Part shown: piece after piece, positions 26,509-35,392 of the stretch
How positions within the stretch are numbered: the first letter of the stretch is position 1
Layout of the letters: each line of letters begins with the position of its first letter
NCBI RefSeq assembly: GCF_000373245.1
Contig: NZ_KB890739.1
Location: 472,441 to 536,440, forward strand
Source: Echinicola pacifica DSM 19836
GTDB lineage: Bacteria; Bacteroidota; Bacteroidia; Cytophagales; Cyclobacteriaceae
Length of the DNA stretch: 64,000 nucleotides
Reading direction: 5' to 3'
Program-made: the position numbers and the translations under genes
The notes under the pieces: model-generated
Told to the model about the DNA's origin: nothing
Seen by the model: only the letters and a program-made list of their open reading frames with translations
Databases searched by the model: none

Positions 26509-27549
26509 ATGAAATTTTTAGTAACCGGTGCAGCAGGTTTTATTGGGCATGGACTAGCCAAGAAACTTTTGAAAGAGGGGCATCAGGTAGTGGGGATAGA
26601 CAATAATAATGATTATTACGATGTAAATCTAAAGCTATCAAGGCTGGCTGATTTGGGTCTAAAACCAGAGTTAATTGTGCCAGGAGAAAAGTTATCATCT
26701 TCTACCGGTTCTGAGTTTTCATTTGTTCAAATGGGATTAGAGGAAGGCGATCGCATGATGTCGCTTTTTGAAGCTGAGAAATTCGATGTAGTCGTAAACC
26801 TTGCTGCCCAAGCTGGGGTGCGCTATTCCATTGAAAACCCTCGGGCTTATATCAATGCCAACGTGATGGGGTTCTTAAATGTCCTTGAGGCATGCCGACA
26901 TCACCCTGTAAAGCACCTGGTATATGCCTCTTCCAGCTCTGTGTATGGAGCCAATACCAAAATGCCATTCTCTACCAAAGACAATGTCGATCACCCGGTG
27001 AGCCTCTATGCGGCCACCAAAAAATCCAATGAGCTTATGGCGCATACCTATAGCCATCTATATGGTGTGAAGACTACTGGCCTTAGGTTTTTCACTGTCT
27101 ATGGTCCCTGGGGTCGCCCAGATATGGCTCTGTTCTTATTTACCAAGGCCATATTGAATGGAGAGCCTCTGAAGGTGTTTAATCATGGTAAGATGAAAAG
27201 GGACTTCACTTATATAGATGATATTGTGGAAGGAGTATATAGGACATCCCTGCTTCCTCCGGAGCCAGGAAGCGATCAGCGAACAGACAATGGTACCAAT
27301 GCGCCCTTTAGAGTATTTAATATTGGGAATTCTAAATCAGTAGCCCTGATGGATTTCATCAAAGCCATAGAAAAAGCTACCGATAAGGAGGCCGTTCTTG
27401 ATATGCTTCCGATGCAACCGGGAGACGTGCCTGCTACCTATGCCGATGTGACGGCTTTGTCTGAAGCGACAGGCTATAAACCTGATACCAAAGTCGAGGA
27501 TGGAGTGAAGCAATTTGTGGATTGGTACCGCAGTTATTATAAAGTATAA
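26509..27549 (+). CDS. NAD-dependent epimerase, UDP-glucuronate 4-epimerase-like
   Basis: This 346-residue extended short-chain dehydrogenase has the NAD-binding GAAGFIGHGLA at 7-17 and the family-typical DNNNDYYDVNLKLSRL at about 31-46. The catalytic Ser region is YASSSSVYG and the catalytic pair is Tyr-x-x-x-Lys in YAATKKSNE. The NDYYDVNLK block and RFFTVYGPWGRPDMALF are those of UDP-glucuronate/UDP-GalA 4-epimerases, which make sugar precursors for surface polysaccharide. It stands 108 bp ahead of rfbB on the same strand, but rfbB has its own likely promoter. The exact sugar substrate is inferred from similarity only. Confidence 0.85.
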   Translation: MKFLVTGAAGFIGHGLAKKLLKEGHQVVGIDNNNDYYDVNLKLSRLADLGLKPELIVPGEKLSSSTGSEFSFVQMGLEEGDRMMSLFEAEKFDVVVNLAAQAGVRYSIENPRAYINANVMGFLNVLEACRHHPVKHLVYASSSSVYGANTKMPFSTKDNVDHPVSLYAATKKSNELMAHTYSHLYGVKTTGLRFFTVYGPWGRPDMALFLFTKAILNGEPLKVFNHGKMKRDFTYIDDIVEGVYRTSLLPPEPGSDQRTDNGTNAPFRVFNIGNSKSVALMDFIKAIEKATDKEAVLDMLPMQPGDVPATYADVTALSEATGYKPDTKVEDGVKQFVDWYRSYYKV

Positions 27550-27585
27550 ATCATTCTGAAGCTATGGTATTGTTTTTGGTTCTGT

Positions 27586-27593
27586 TATTTTTG
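27586..27593 (+). promoter_or_regulatory. Minus-7 element upstream of rfbB
   Basis: TATTTTTG fits TAnnTTTG and lies 65 nt before the rfbB ATG. No -33 TTTG is evident at the usual spacing. Confidence 0.4.
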
Positions 27594-27657
27594 TAAAAAT
27601 TACAGAGCTTACCAACGCATACCTTGGAAGTTTTTAGTTAACCTTTTTTGTAGCTTC

Positions 27658-28707
27658 ATGAAAAAATCAATTTTAATAACCGGTGGCGCTGGATTTATTG
27701 GCAGCCATGTAGTCAAGTTATTTGTAAATAAATATCCTGATTACCATATTGTCAATTTAGATAGCCTTACTTATGCGGGGAATCTTGAAAACCTTAAAGA
27801 ACTAGAAGGAAAGCCAAATTATAGCTTTGCCAAGGTGGATATTCTCAACGAATCTGCTCTGAAAGAGGTGTTTGAGCAGCATCAGATCAGCGACGTCATC
27901 CATTTGGCCGCCGAATCTCATGTGGATAGGTCCATTTCTGATCCCTTAGCATTCGTGAAAACGAACGTAATCGGCACGGTAAACCTTCTCAATGCTGCCA
28001 AAAATTTCTGGAAAGATCTAGGGAATCACCTTTTCTACCACGTATCCACGGATGAGGTATATGGCTCATTGGGTGAAGATGGTTATTTCCTGGAGACCAC
28101 CTCCTATGACCCCCAATCTCCCTATTCAGCCTCTAAGGCTTCCTCCGACCATTTCGTGAGGGCTTATGCCAATACCTATGGAATGAAGACGGTCATCAGC
28201 AACTGCTCTAATAATTATGGCCCAAACCAATTCCCTGAAAAACTTATTCCCTTATGCATTCATAATATCAAGAATAATAAGGCTCTTCCAGTATATGGTA
28301 AAGGGGAGAATATCCGAGATTGGCTCTATGTGGTGGACCACGCAGCAGCTATTGATGTGATATTTCACGAGGGTAAGCAGGGCGAAACCTATAATATCGG
28401 CGGCTGGAATGAGTGGAAGAATATCGATATCGTGACCACGCTATGCCAGGTTATGGATAAGAAACTTGGTAGATCCGAAGGTGAATCAGCTAAGTTGATC
28501 ACCTACGTGAAAGACCGTGCCGGCCATGATATGAGGTATGCTATTGATGCTAGCAAACTCGAAAAAGAACTTGGTTGGAAGCCTAGCTTGCAGTTTGAGG
28601 AAGGGATCGAGAAAACCGTGGACTGGTACCTCTCCAATGAAGAGTGGCTCAATAATGTCACCTCTGGAGCTTACCAAAAATATTACGATAAGCATTATGA
28701 ATCTTAA
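27658..28707 (+). CDS. rfbB: dTDP-glucose 4,6-dehydratase
   Basis: This 349-residue extended SDR enzyme makes dTDP-4-keto-6-deoxyglucose, the branch point to dTDP-rhamnose and other deoxysugars. Seen: GGAGFIGSHV (9-18), LAAESHVDRSI (80-90), the RmlB catalytic block HVSTDEVYG (about 127-135, Asp-Glu general acid/base) and YSASKASSDHFVRAY (Tyr-x-x-x-Lys). NCSNNYGPNQFPEKLIPL is diagnostic for the family. Its pathway partner rfbA lies 31 kb away at 59482; rfbC and rfbD are not in the window. Confidence 0.94.
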   Translation: MKKSILITGGAGFIGSHVVKLFVNKYPDYHIVNLDSLTYAGNLENLKELEGKPNYSFAKVDILNESALKEVFEQHQISDVIHLAAESHVDRSISDPLAFVKTNVIGTVNLLNAAKNFWKDLGNHLFYHVSTDEVYGSLGEDGYFLETTSYDPQSPYSASKASSDHFVRAYANTYGMKTVISNCSNNYGPNQFPEKLIPLCIHNIKNNKALPVYGKGENIRDWLYVVDHAAAIDVIFHEGKQGETYNIGGWNEWKNIDIVTTLCQVMDKKLGRSEGESAKLITYVKDRAGHDMRYAIDASKLEKELGWKPSLQFEEGIEKTVDWYLSNEEWLNNVTSGAYQKYYDKHYES

Positions 28708-28750
28708 TTGATCACCGATCAGAATAGATTCTCATTATAGATTTTATAAA

Positions 28751-28788
28751 AAGGACAGCAGAGTTAGTTTCTGCTGTCCTTTTTTTTG
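28751..28788 (+). terminator. Rho-independent terminator of rfbB
   Basis: A perfect 11-bp stem (AAGGACAGCAG at 28751-28761, CTGCTGTCCTT at 28771-28781) with a 9-nt loop and a T tract, 43 nt after the stop. Confidence 0.92.
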
Positions 28789-28821
28789 TTAACGTTATTG
28801 GGCCTTTCATTTCTTTCATTG

Positions 28822-28852
28822 TTTCCTTAAGGACGATATTTGAGTATATTTG
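28822..28852 (+). promoter_or_regulatory. Promoter of the polysaccharide export operon
   Basis: TTTC (28822-28825), a 19-nt spacer and an exact TATATTTG (28845-28852). The predicted start near 28858 gives a leader of about 30 nt to the ATG at 28889. Confidence 0.6.
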
Positions 28853-28888
28853 AACTGACATGAAAGTTTGACGATCCACCAACGACGA

Positions 28889-29689
28889 ATGAAGAAAATT
28901 TTACCGGTATTGGCGATTACTGTTTTATTGCTGTCCTGCGTGAGCAATAAGCGGCTGAATTACCTACAGAATCTCGAGGGCAATGAAGTCATCGAATTGG
29001 ACGAATTTATCCCCTATGCAGCCATCGATTACGAGTATATTCTCCAGCCTTATGATGTGGTGGACATCGACTTTGCCTCCTCCAATGAGGAGCTACTGCG
29101 GGTGTTTGAATATCAAGGCTCGGCAGGGAATAGAGGCAGTTCGGCAGGCTCCTCAGGGGATCCGTATTTTTTTTCAGGTTATAATATTGATAAGGATGGC
29201 ATGGTCCGCATCCCCAAATTGGGGAAGATAAAGATCGCAGGAATGACCGAAGAAGCGGCTCAGGAGAAGATTGAAGGCCAAATCAACCAGTTCTTCAAAG
29301 AGGAGGTTTATGTAAGATTACGCACCGGAGGGATTAGATTTACCACCCTTGGTGAATTCAATAGCTCCGGCACCAAGGTGATATTTAAGAATCGAGCGAC
29401 CATCTTCGATGCAATCGCCATGGCCGGTGAAAGCGATATCCTAGCTAAGAAGAACGAATTATTTCTCATCAGACAATATGACGGTGGAACAAAAATTCAC
29501 CAGATTAATCTCAATGATCGGGCACTTTTAGCTTCCCCCTATTATTTTGTGCAGCCTAATGATATTCTCTATTTGCAGCCCATGGCTATCAGGCAGATTG
29601 GAGATGCGAATACCCTCACCGCGACCTTACAACTCGTGATTGGCCTGGCTACAGCCGTATTGTTTTTCATAGCAATTACTAATAACTAG
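28889..29689 (+). CDS. Wza-type polysaccharide export lipoprotein
   Basis: This is an outer-membrane polysaccharide export (OPX) protein of about 266 residues from ATG 28889. A TTG seven codons upstream is open but precedes the lipoprotein signal. Signal and lipobox: KKILPVLAITVLLLSC with Cys17 as the lipid site, matured by Lgt. The poly-export domain follows (YEYILQPYDVVDIDF, then DGMVRIPKLGKIKIAGMTEEAAQEKIEGQI). An SLBB-like segment (ITTLGEFNS-type, TIFDAIAMAGESDILAKKNELFLIR) comes next, and a C-terminal hydrophobic helix (about 245-262) may span the outer membrane as in Wza. The Wzc-like kinase starts 3 nt later. Confidence 0.9.
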   Translation: MKKILPVLAITVLLLSCVSNKRLNYLQNLEGNEVIELDEFIPYAAIDYEYILQPYDVVDIDFASSNEELLRVFEYQGSAGNRGSSAGSSGDPYFFSGYNIDKDGMVRIPKLGKIKIAGMTEEAAQEKIEGQINQFFKEEVYVRLRTGGIRFTTLGEFNSSGTKVIFKNRATIFDAIAMAGESDILAKKNELFLIRQYDGGTKIHQINLNDRALLASPYYFVQPNDILYLQPMAIRQIGDANTLTATLQLVIGLATAVLFFIAITNN

Positions 29690-29692
29690 GCG

Positions 29693-32140
29693 ATGACGGA
29701 TTATAATAATATCCCCGGCTTTGAAGAGGAGGAAAGTACCATAGACTTCAAGTATTACTTCGTAAAGTATGCCCGGCTATGGCCGCTGTACCTGATCAGT
29801 ATCCTTCTGTCGCTGACGGCTGCCTACCTGTATCACAGATATACGGTGGAGAAATATGAGGTGACCGGCAGCATTATGATCAAGGATACCAGCAGCCCGG
29901 AGGTGAAGATCCTCGATCGATCAAATATATTTTCCACGCCTACTAATCTTGAGAATGACATTCTCGTGCTCACCTCCAAGACCCTTGCCGCCGAGGCACT
30001 TGAGAAGGTGCGCTTTGATGTAAGCTATTACGCCTCCACCAATATCAAGGAGATAGAACTTTATGAGAAAACCCCCATAAGGGTGCATGTGGATTGGCGT
30101 CATCCTCAGCCTATCAGTGATTTTATAGAATTGACCATGACCGGGCCTGAGACCTTCAGCCTCAAGCCAGTTACTATTGGCTTATTAGGATATTTCTCAT
30201 CCAGTGTGGACCCTGTATCGCAGTCAGGCCTCATGGGGGAAGGTTATACTTTTGGGGATACCCTGTCGACCTCAGGTGCCAGGTTCCTGATCGAGAAAGT
30301 ACAGGGGATGAAAGTGGGAGAGCGAGTGGTATTTGTCATTCATAATCCTGCCTATCAGATAGAATATTATTCCAAAGCGATCGGGGTCAAGCCGCAGAGA
30401 AACTATGGATCTGTGCTTCAGGTAAGCCTCGTGACCAAAGTGGTGGAAAAAGGCCGGGATTATATCAATGCGCTCATGGTGGCCTTCATCGAGCATGACC
30501 TCAAAGAAAAGAATCTTATTTCAGAAAATACCCTACAGTTTATAGAAGACCAGCTTTATGTGGTGGAGGATTCCCTACGGCTAGCAGAGGAGCGTATGCT
30601 GGATTTTAAGGTGGACAATATGATGCTGGATGTACCTTCAGAATACGGAGGTGTACTTACCAAGATCCAGGCTATGGAGGTCCGTCTGCAAGAGTTGGAG
30701 TTTGAGCTGGGATATTATAAGTCTCTGGAAGAGTACCTCCAGAAGAAGTCAGTGGACTATTCGGAAGTGCTAGCTCCCTCTCTGGTGGGGATTTCTGACG
30801 GTCTCCTGAATTCGATGACAGAGAGCCTCATGGAACTGTCCATGGAGCGCAGGCGCCTGCTTACGGTGGTAAATACCAATCATCCGGATGTGGAAAAATT
30901 AGATGACCAAATAGGCCGCTTACGGGCCAATATTTTTGAGAATATTAATAATCTGGTGGCCAATACTGAGAAGAAAATCAAGGAAGCTGAAGGAAGACTT
31001 CGGGAGTTTGACGCTGAGTTTTCTCGTCTCCCGAAGGCTGAATCTAATTATACCAATATATATAGGGAGTATAAGCTACGGGAAAATTTATACAATTACC
31101 TTCTGGAAAAGCGCGCCGAAGTGGGCATCGCCAGGGCTTCGAATATATCTGATAATTCGGTGGTGGATTACGCCCGGAAGGGAAGCCTGATTCACCCTCA
31201 AAAGCTGAAGAACTATGGGCTTTCTTTGGCATTGGGACTTTTGATCCCGCTGGGAATAGTGATTTTTATCGACCTGATGAATGGCCGAATCATGGATCAG
31301 ATCCAGCTGAAATCCTCCATCCATTTGCCCTTATTGGGGACCATTGGTTTCAGTGAGAAGAAAACGAATATGCTGGTAGCTGAATATCCGAAATCAATGG
31401 CCTCGGAATCTTTTAGGTCCTTACGATCGGCTTTATTTTATTTGGCGAGCGAAAAGCGCTGCAAGAAAATCCTGGTAACCTCAAGTGTATCTGGGGAGGG
31501 GAAAACATTCATTAGCTTAAATCTAGCCGCGGCCATGGCCATGAGTGGTAAGCGAACCTGCGTACTGGGCATGGATCTGCGCAAGCCTCGGATAGCTGAA
31601 TATGTGGGGCTAAGTAATAAGAAAGGCCTTTCTTCTTATTTGGTAGGGAAGGCTAGCCAGGAGGAGATCGTCCATGAAACCAGCTATGAAAACCTATACT
31701 TCGTCCCCTCAGGCCCGATACCGCCAAACCCCGCCGAGCTACTGCTAAAACCTCAGCTGGAGACTTTGCTCAAGGCCCTGGAGCAGGAGTTTGAAGTGAT
31801 TATCCTTGATACTCCGCCTATGGCCCTGGTCTCTGAGACCATGGATCTGCTGAGATTTTCGGATGTCAACCTCTATGTGGTGAGGCAGGATTATACTCAG
31901 AAGAAATACCTTCTGATGATCAATGACCTGGAGGAAAATAAGCAAATCAAGAATTTCTACACCATCTTCAATGGGATCAAAGCCGGCGGAGGAATGTATG
32001 ATTTCGGAGGATATAACTATGGCTATGGGTATAATTATTCCTATATGCAGAAGGGGAAATACGCGGGAAGCTATTATGATGAGGAAGATAGAGATCCTCA
32101 GCCTTGGTGGTTAAGACTGCGGAATAGATTCCGGGTATAA
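29693..32140 (+). CDS. Polysaccharide co-polymerase / tyrosine autokinase (Wzc-like)
   Basis: This 815-residue inner-membrane protein sets chain length and couples export to phosphorylation. It has a Wzz domain with TM1 at about 32-50, a long periplasmic coiled coil (about 280-470), a GNVR-like segment (RLPKAESNYTNIYREYKLRENLYNYLLEKR), TM2 at about 505-525 and a BY-kinase domain. The kinase shows Walker A SSVSGEGKTF (near 600), Walker A' LGMDLRKPR and Walker B VIILDTPP. The C-terminal tail holds a tyrosine cluster (YDFGGYNYGYGYNYSY), the autophosphorylation site. It lies 3 nt behind the Wza-like gene; no glycosyltransferase, flippase or phosphatase gene follows. Convergent with the pabB-like gene. 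Confidence 0.92.
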   Translation: MTDYNNIPGFEEEESTIDFKYYFVKYARLWPLYLISILLSLTAAYLYHRYTVEKYEVTGSIMIKDTSSPEVKILDRSNIFSTPTNLENDILVLTSKTLAAEALEKVRFDVSYYASTNIKEIELYEKTPIRVHVDWRHPQPISDFIELTMTGPETFSLKPVTIGLLGYFSSSVDPVSQSGLMGEGYTFGDTLSTSGARFLIEKVQGMKVGERVVFVIHNPAYQIEYYSKAIGVKPQRNYGSVLQVSLVTKVVEKGRDYINALMVAFIEHDLKEKNLISENTLQFIEDQLYVVEDSLRLAEERMLDFKVDNMMLDVPSEYGGVLTKIQAMEVRLQELEFELGYYKSLEEYLQKKSVDYSEVLAPSLVGISDGLLNSMTESLMELSMERRRLLTVVNTNHPDVEKLDDQIGRLRANIFENINNLVANTEKKIKEAEGRLREFDAEFSRLPKAESNYTNIYREYKLRENLYNYLLEKRAEVGIARASNISDNSVVDYARKGSLIHPQKLKNYGLSLALGLLIPLGIVIFIDLMNGRIMDQIQLKSSIHLPLLGTIGFSEKKTNMLVAEYPKSMASESFRSLRSALFYLASEKRCKKILVTSSVSGEGKTFISLNLAAAMAMSGKRTCVLGMDLRKPRIAEYVGLSNKKGLSSYLVGKASQEEIVHETSYENLYFVPSGPIPPNPAELLLKPQLETLLKALEQEFEVIILDTPPMALVSETMDLLRFSDVNLYVVRQDYTQKKYLLMINDLEENKQIKNFYTIFNGIKAGGGMYDFGGYNYGYGYNYSYMQKGKYAGSYYDEEDRDPQPWWLRLRNRFRV

Positions 32141-32168
32141 ATCCCCCATTGATTTAGCCTTTTTTTAG

Positions 32169-33428
32169 TTAGTCAAAGGAGGTGAGGACCTCCATGATGG
32201 CTTTGGCTTTTAGTAAGCATTCGTCATATTCATAGACAGGGTCAGCATCATAAGTGATGGCACTGCCTGCGGCAAAATAGAGTTTATTACCATCCTGATC
32301 ACCTATTATACTGCGGATGATGACACTAAAGTCAAAATCCCCCTCTTCATCGATATAGCCTATAGCGCCGGAAAACCAGCCTCGCCTGAATATTTCATAC
32401 CGCTCGATGAGCTCCATGCATTTGATCTTGGGAGCACCTGTCATGCTGCCCATGGGGAAGCAGGCTTGGATGATTTCGGTAAATTTTACCTCAGGATCCA
32501 GCTGGGCGCTGAGGCTGGAGATCATCTGGAATACCTGCGCAAAAGGGTAGATTCCAAAGAGCTCATCCACCTGCACCGAACCAGTTTTAGCGATTCGGGC
32601 CAAATCATTTCTCATCAGGTCCACAATCATCAGGTTTTCGGCCATTTCTTTTTCGCTGGAGCGAAGGAGGTGCTTTAAGCGCTGGTCTTCTTCTTTGCTG
32701 CTTCCTCTGCGGATGGTGCCTTTGATCGGCTGGGCAAGGAGGGAATTCCCTTGTTTCTTCAGAAAGCGCTCCGGCGATGCGCCTACCAGCCATAGATTGC
32801 CCGCTTTGAATAAAGAAGAAAAGGGCATGGGGCTTTTTTGGGCCAGGGCCCAATAGAGAGCTGCGGGATTGATGGATTGATAGTCTGCAGAAAAAGGCAT
32901 GCAATAATTCAACTCATAAAGGTCTCCCTCTGCAATATGCTCCTGAATCCGGCGAATAATACGGATATATTCTTCCTTGCTTTGGAGCTTACTGATAGGA
33001 CCAACTTGAGTAGGGGTAGATGTATCCTCCCATCCATCGATCGCATCTCGGAGCTGCGAGGGGTCTTGTACGGAGCTAGCGAGCAGGCAAGTTTGAAGGT
33101 TCTCATCAAAGGAAATTCTTAAAGAGGCGGCAAAAAACAATAGGTCCGGGCAGCTTATAATAGCAGGATTGCGGCTATACAGCTTCTCAAATCGATTCTT
33201 TAAATCATAGCTAAGTATTCCTCCCTTAAAGCCAGCAGTATGGTCTAGCTCCTCAAAGGGGATCTCCTGATGCCCTGCCAGCAACAGGGTTTTGAAGCCA
33301 TCTTCAGGGTATGGTAGTCCCTGAGGATGATGAAAAGATACATACTCGAAGTGCTGTAATGCCCATTTTACGACTTTCTTTTGCCAGTCTGGCGTATAGG
33401 GGAAAGAAATTTCTTGGACCTGCTTCAT
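32169..33428 (-). CDS. pabB: Aminodeoxychorismate synthase component I
   Basis: This 419-residue chorismate-binding enzyme carries out the aminodeoxychorismate step toward p-aminobenzoate and folate. The chorismate domain fills about 150-415: LYELNYCMPF, PIKGTIRRG, ENLMIVDLMRNDLARIA, CFPMGSMTGAPKI and GWFSGAIGYI. Lys in PIKGT, where anthranilate synthase TrpE has Ala, marks it as PabB-type. No glutamine amidotransferase (pabA) or lyase (pabC) gene is adjacent. The first 140 residues are a divergent N-terminal domain. Convergent with the Wzc gene, 28 bp apart. Confidence 0.85.
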   Translation of the reverse strand: MKQVQEISFPYTPDWQKKVVKWALQHFEYVSFHHPQGLPYPEDGFKTLLLAGHQEIPFEELDHTAGFKGGILSYDLKNRFEKLYSRNPAIISCPDLLFFAASLRISFDENLQTCLLASSVQDPSQLRDAIDGWEDTSTPTQVGPISKLQSKEEYIRIIRRIQEHIAEGDLYELNYCMPFSADYQSINPAALYWALAQKSPMPFSSLFKAGNLWLVGASPERFLKKQGNSLLAQPIKGTIRRGSSKEEDQRLKHLLRSSEKEMAENLMIVDLMRNDLARIAKTGSVQVDELFGIYPFAQVFQMISSLSAQLDPEVKFTEIIQACFPMGSMTGAPKIKCMELIERYEIFRRGWFSGAIGYIDEEGDFDFSVIIRSIIGDQDGNKLYFAAGSAITYDADPVYEYDECLLKAKAIMEVLTSFD

Positions 33429-33454
33429 ACTTCAAAATTAGCATTTAGGGCATA

Positions 33455-33489
33455 AAAAAAGAGGAATTTGATCCAAATTCCTCTTTTTT
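33455..33489 (-). terminator. Rho-independent terminator of the YceI gene
   Basis: A perfect 15-bp stem (33455-33469 with 33475-33489, AGAGGAATTT core) with a 5-nt loop and A/T tracts on both sides, 20 nt past the YceI-family stop on the minus strand. It also forms part of the upstream region of pabB. Confidence 0.9.
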
Positions 33490-33509
33490 ATAATAACAAA
33501 CTACTGTAA

Positions 33510-34232
33510 TTAATTGGCTTTGATTTCGAAACCAACATTTACCGTATTGTAGATAAACTTGTCTTTGGCCTTATCAGTTGCAGCACTTTCATCGCCGTAG
33601 GTCAATCCCCAGTCAGTTCTGTCGATATTAAATCCAGCTGCCGCAGAAGCATTGTCATTAGACACGGATACAGAGGCAGGGAATTTGATGTTTTTGGTGG
33701 TTCCTCTCATGGTCAGGTTTCCGCTGATCCAATGGGTAGGATTTGGTACCATTTGCTCACTTAGAGTATTAGGAGTGTTGTCAGTTTCGTACTCCTCTTT
33801 GTCTTCCACCGTGTCGCCGCTCCCATAAGGCTCGACGCTGGTGATCTCAAAAGTAGCGGTAGGGTGGTTGGCTGCATCGAAAAAGTCAGGAGACTGTAAG
33901 TGTCCGTGAAGCTTACCGTAGTTTTCGGTTCCTTCCTCCAAATCGTCAATTTTCAAGCCGGTAATGTCAAAAGTGAATTTTCCTCCAGTAAGGCTGCCGT
34001 CTTCAACATTGATCTCGCCACTCTGTACAGGAATACTTCCAAAATGCTTGCCTGCAGGCTTATATCCGGTCCAGGATATGGCGCTTGCTGCTGGATCCAC
34101 AGTCAAAGTGGCCCCTGTAGCTTCTGCTACTTCCTGAGCATCAGAGGTCTCTACAGTGTCGGTTTTCTGCCCACATGAGGCTACTAATAATGCACTTGCC
34201 AAAAGTAGGCCGCTGGTTTTGATGAATTTCAT
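33510..34232 (-). CDS. YceI-family lipoprotein
   Basis: This 240-residue protein has a lipoprotein signal (KTSGLLLASALLVASC, Cys20). A 30-residue acidic linker and one YceI domain at about 46-238 follow (DPAASAISWTGYKPAGKHFGSI, KLHGHLQSPDFFDAANHPTATFEI, NLTMRGTTKNIKFPASV, FNIDRTDWGLTYGD). YceI folds as a lipocalin-like barrel binding isoprenoid or amphiphilic ligands. The ligand here is unknown; polyprenyl quinone-type molecules are plausible given the menaquinone genes nearby, but that is inference. Monocistronic, with its own terminator. Confidence 0.9.
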   Translation of the reverse strand: MKFIKTSGLLLASALLVASCGQKTDTVETSDAQEVAEATGATLTVDPAASAISWTGYKPAGKHFGSIPVQSGEINVEDGSLTGGKFTFDITGLKIDDLEEGTENYGKLHGHLQSPDFFDAANHPTATFEITSVEPYGSGDTVEDKEEYETDNTPNTLSEQMVPNPTHWISGNLTMRGTTKNIKFPASVSVSNDNASAAAGFNIDRTDWGLTYGDESAATDKAKDKFIYNTVNVGFEIKAN

Positions 34233-34267
34233 AAGTGGTTTTTGTTTAATTTTACAAATCGAATTTA

Positions 34268-34279
34268 ATGTATATACAT
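34268..34279. promoter_or_regulatory. 12-bp palindrome in the YceI-gene promoter region
   Basis: ATGTATATACAT is a perfect palindrome 36-47 nt upstream of the YceI-family start. It sits just upstream of a minus-strand TAAATTCG element that resembles the -7 consensus. It could be an operator for a dimeric regulator, or a chance AT palindrome. Confidence 0.3.
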
Positions 34280-34458
34280 GGAAATTTAAAATTATGGGAA
34301 AAGGTTCAGATTCTGGTCAAAAAAGGCACTATTTCTCGATATTAATTTCACCCTAATATCGCAATACTGAATTTAGCACGGATCATTTGCCTTAAATAAT
34401 TTTAGTCCATCAATGACTTTTACACAAAATCTCTAAATCCTTCTCCTAAGAATAACCT

Positions 34459-34714
34459 TAATTTTGTATTCTAGCAAAAATTATGCTGAATATATGTAAT
34501 CAGCACTAAGTACAACGTTTTATTTACTTTGTTTTCCACCATAATCACCAAAAAGCCGCTACTCCATTTTGCAGCTTTAGGAATTCTCAGGCTCGCAGGT
34601 CGGAAATCATTTTTGCCGAAGGCGAAAGAAGAAGAGGTGATCTGTGAGCCTGAGGGATTTACCAGGCGACTGCATAGCAGTCCAAATAAGTTTTGTATAA
34701 GGCGGATAGTATAG
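34459..34714 (+). other. Structured, GC-richer non-coding element (possible RNA or dispersed repeat)
   Basis: In the 644-bp gap (34233-34876), an exact -7 type octamer TAATTTTG (34459-34466) precedes a strongly folded stretch. Positions 34586-34601 pair with 34639-34654 over 16 consecutive base pairs, two of them G-U. The loop holds a second small hairpin with a GAA loop (GCC-GAA-GGC core, near 34615-34626). A third hairpin, GACTGC-ATA-GCAGTC, follows at 34668-34682. The frame open across it (34529-34714) has no homologous look and is probably not a gene. The rest of the gap, 34280-34458 and 34715-34876, shows nothing I can name. Confidence 0.45.
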
Positions 34715-34876
34715 TTAGCTAGCTTAATTCTAAATCCCCCTGATAGGGCTAAATAAGAAAATCCAGATCTTGGGGATGTTTGCCAGATCGGCTGTTCGCA
34801 AATAAACCTTTTATATACCTAAAAATTGAAGAGTTTTGATTTATTTCAAGGTCTATAAAGAAACCAAACGATATAA

Positions 34877-35392
34877 ATGGCGCTTATCAAAAAAGTACAA
34901 GGAAAATCTCCAAAATGGGGAGACAAATGTTGGCTGGCAGAGAATGCTACGGTGGTGGGAGATGTAATCATGGGGGAGGAGTGTACCGTATGGTTCAATG
35001 CAGTGGTGCGTGGGGATGTTCATGAAATTAGAATTGGCAATCGGACCAATATTCAGGATGGAGCGATCATACATTGTAGCTACCAGAAGGCGGCCACCTA
35101 TATTGGTGACAATGTGTCTATCGCGCACAATGCCATTGTCCATGGCTGTACCATTCAGGACAATGTGCTAGTGGGCATGGGGGCCGTGGTGATGGATCAT
35201 GCTCTGGTCCATAGCGGAGCTGTGATCGCAGCTGGTGCCATCGTATTGGCCGGGACGGTCGTGGAAGCTAATAGCATCTATGCTGGGATTCCTGCCAAAA
35301 AAGTAAAGGATACAGGTCCCGAAATGCTGGAAGTAATCCGTCGTACTGCTGAGAACTACCCGAAATACGCTTCCTGGTACGAGGAAGAATAG
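34877..35392 (+). CDS. Gamma-class carbonic anhydrase-like hexapeptide protein
   Basis: This 171-residue left-handed beta-helix protein of the gamma-carbonic anhydrase/YrdA family hydrates CO2 when catalytically active, and other members are acyltransferase-like. Hexapeptide repeats run from about 18 to 140 (VVGDVIMGEECTVWFNAVVRGD). The three zinc histidines are seen in IIHCSY, IAHNAIVHG (pattern H-x19-24-H-x4-H). The C-terminal helix, TAENYPKYASWYEEE, is typical. Monocistronic, preceded by the structured gap. Confidence 0.9.
   Translation: MALIKKVQGKSPKWGDKCWLAENATVVGDVIMGEECTVWFNAVVRGDVHEIRIGNRTNIQDGAIIHCSYQKAATYIGDNVSIAHNAIVHGCTIQDNVLVGMGAVVMDHALVHSGAVIAAGAIVLAGTVVEANSIYAGIPAKKVKDTGPEMLEVIRRTAENYPKYASWYEEE

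Noticed and set aside
34529-34714. 61-codon frame across the structured element
   Set aside because: It runs through the 16-bp stem and the second hairpin, so its length is better explained by the structure than by coding; no recognisable domain.
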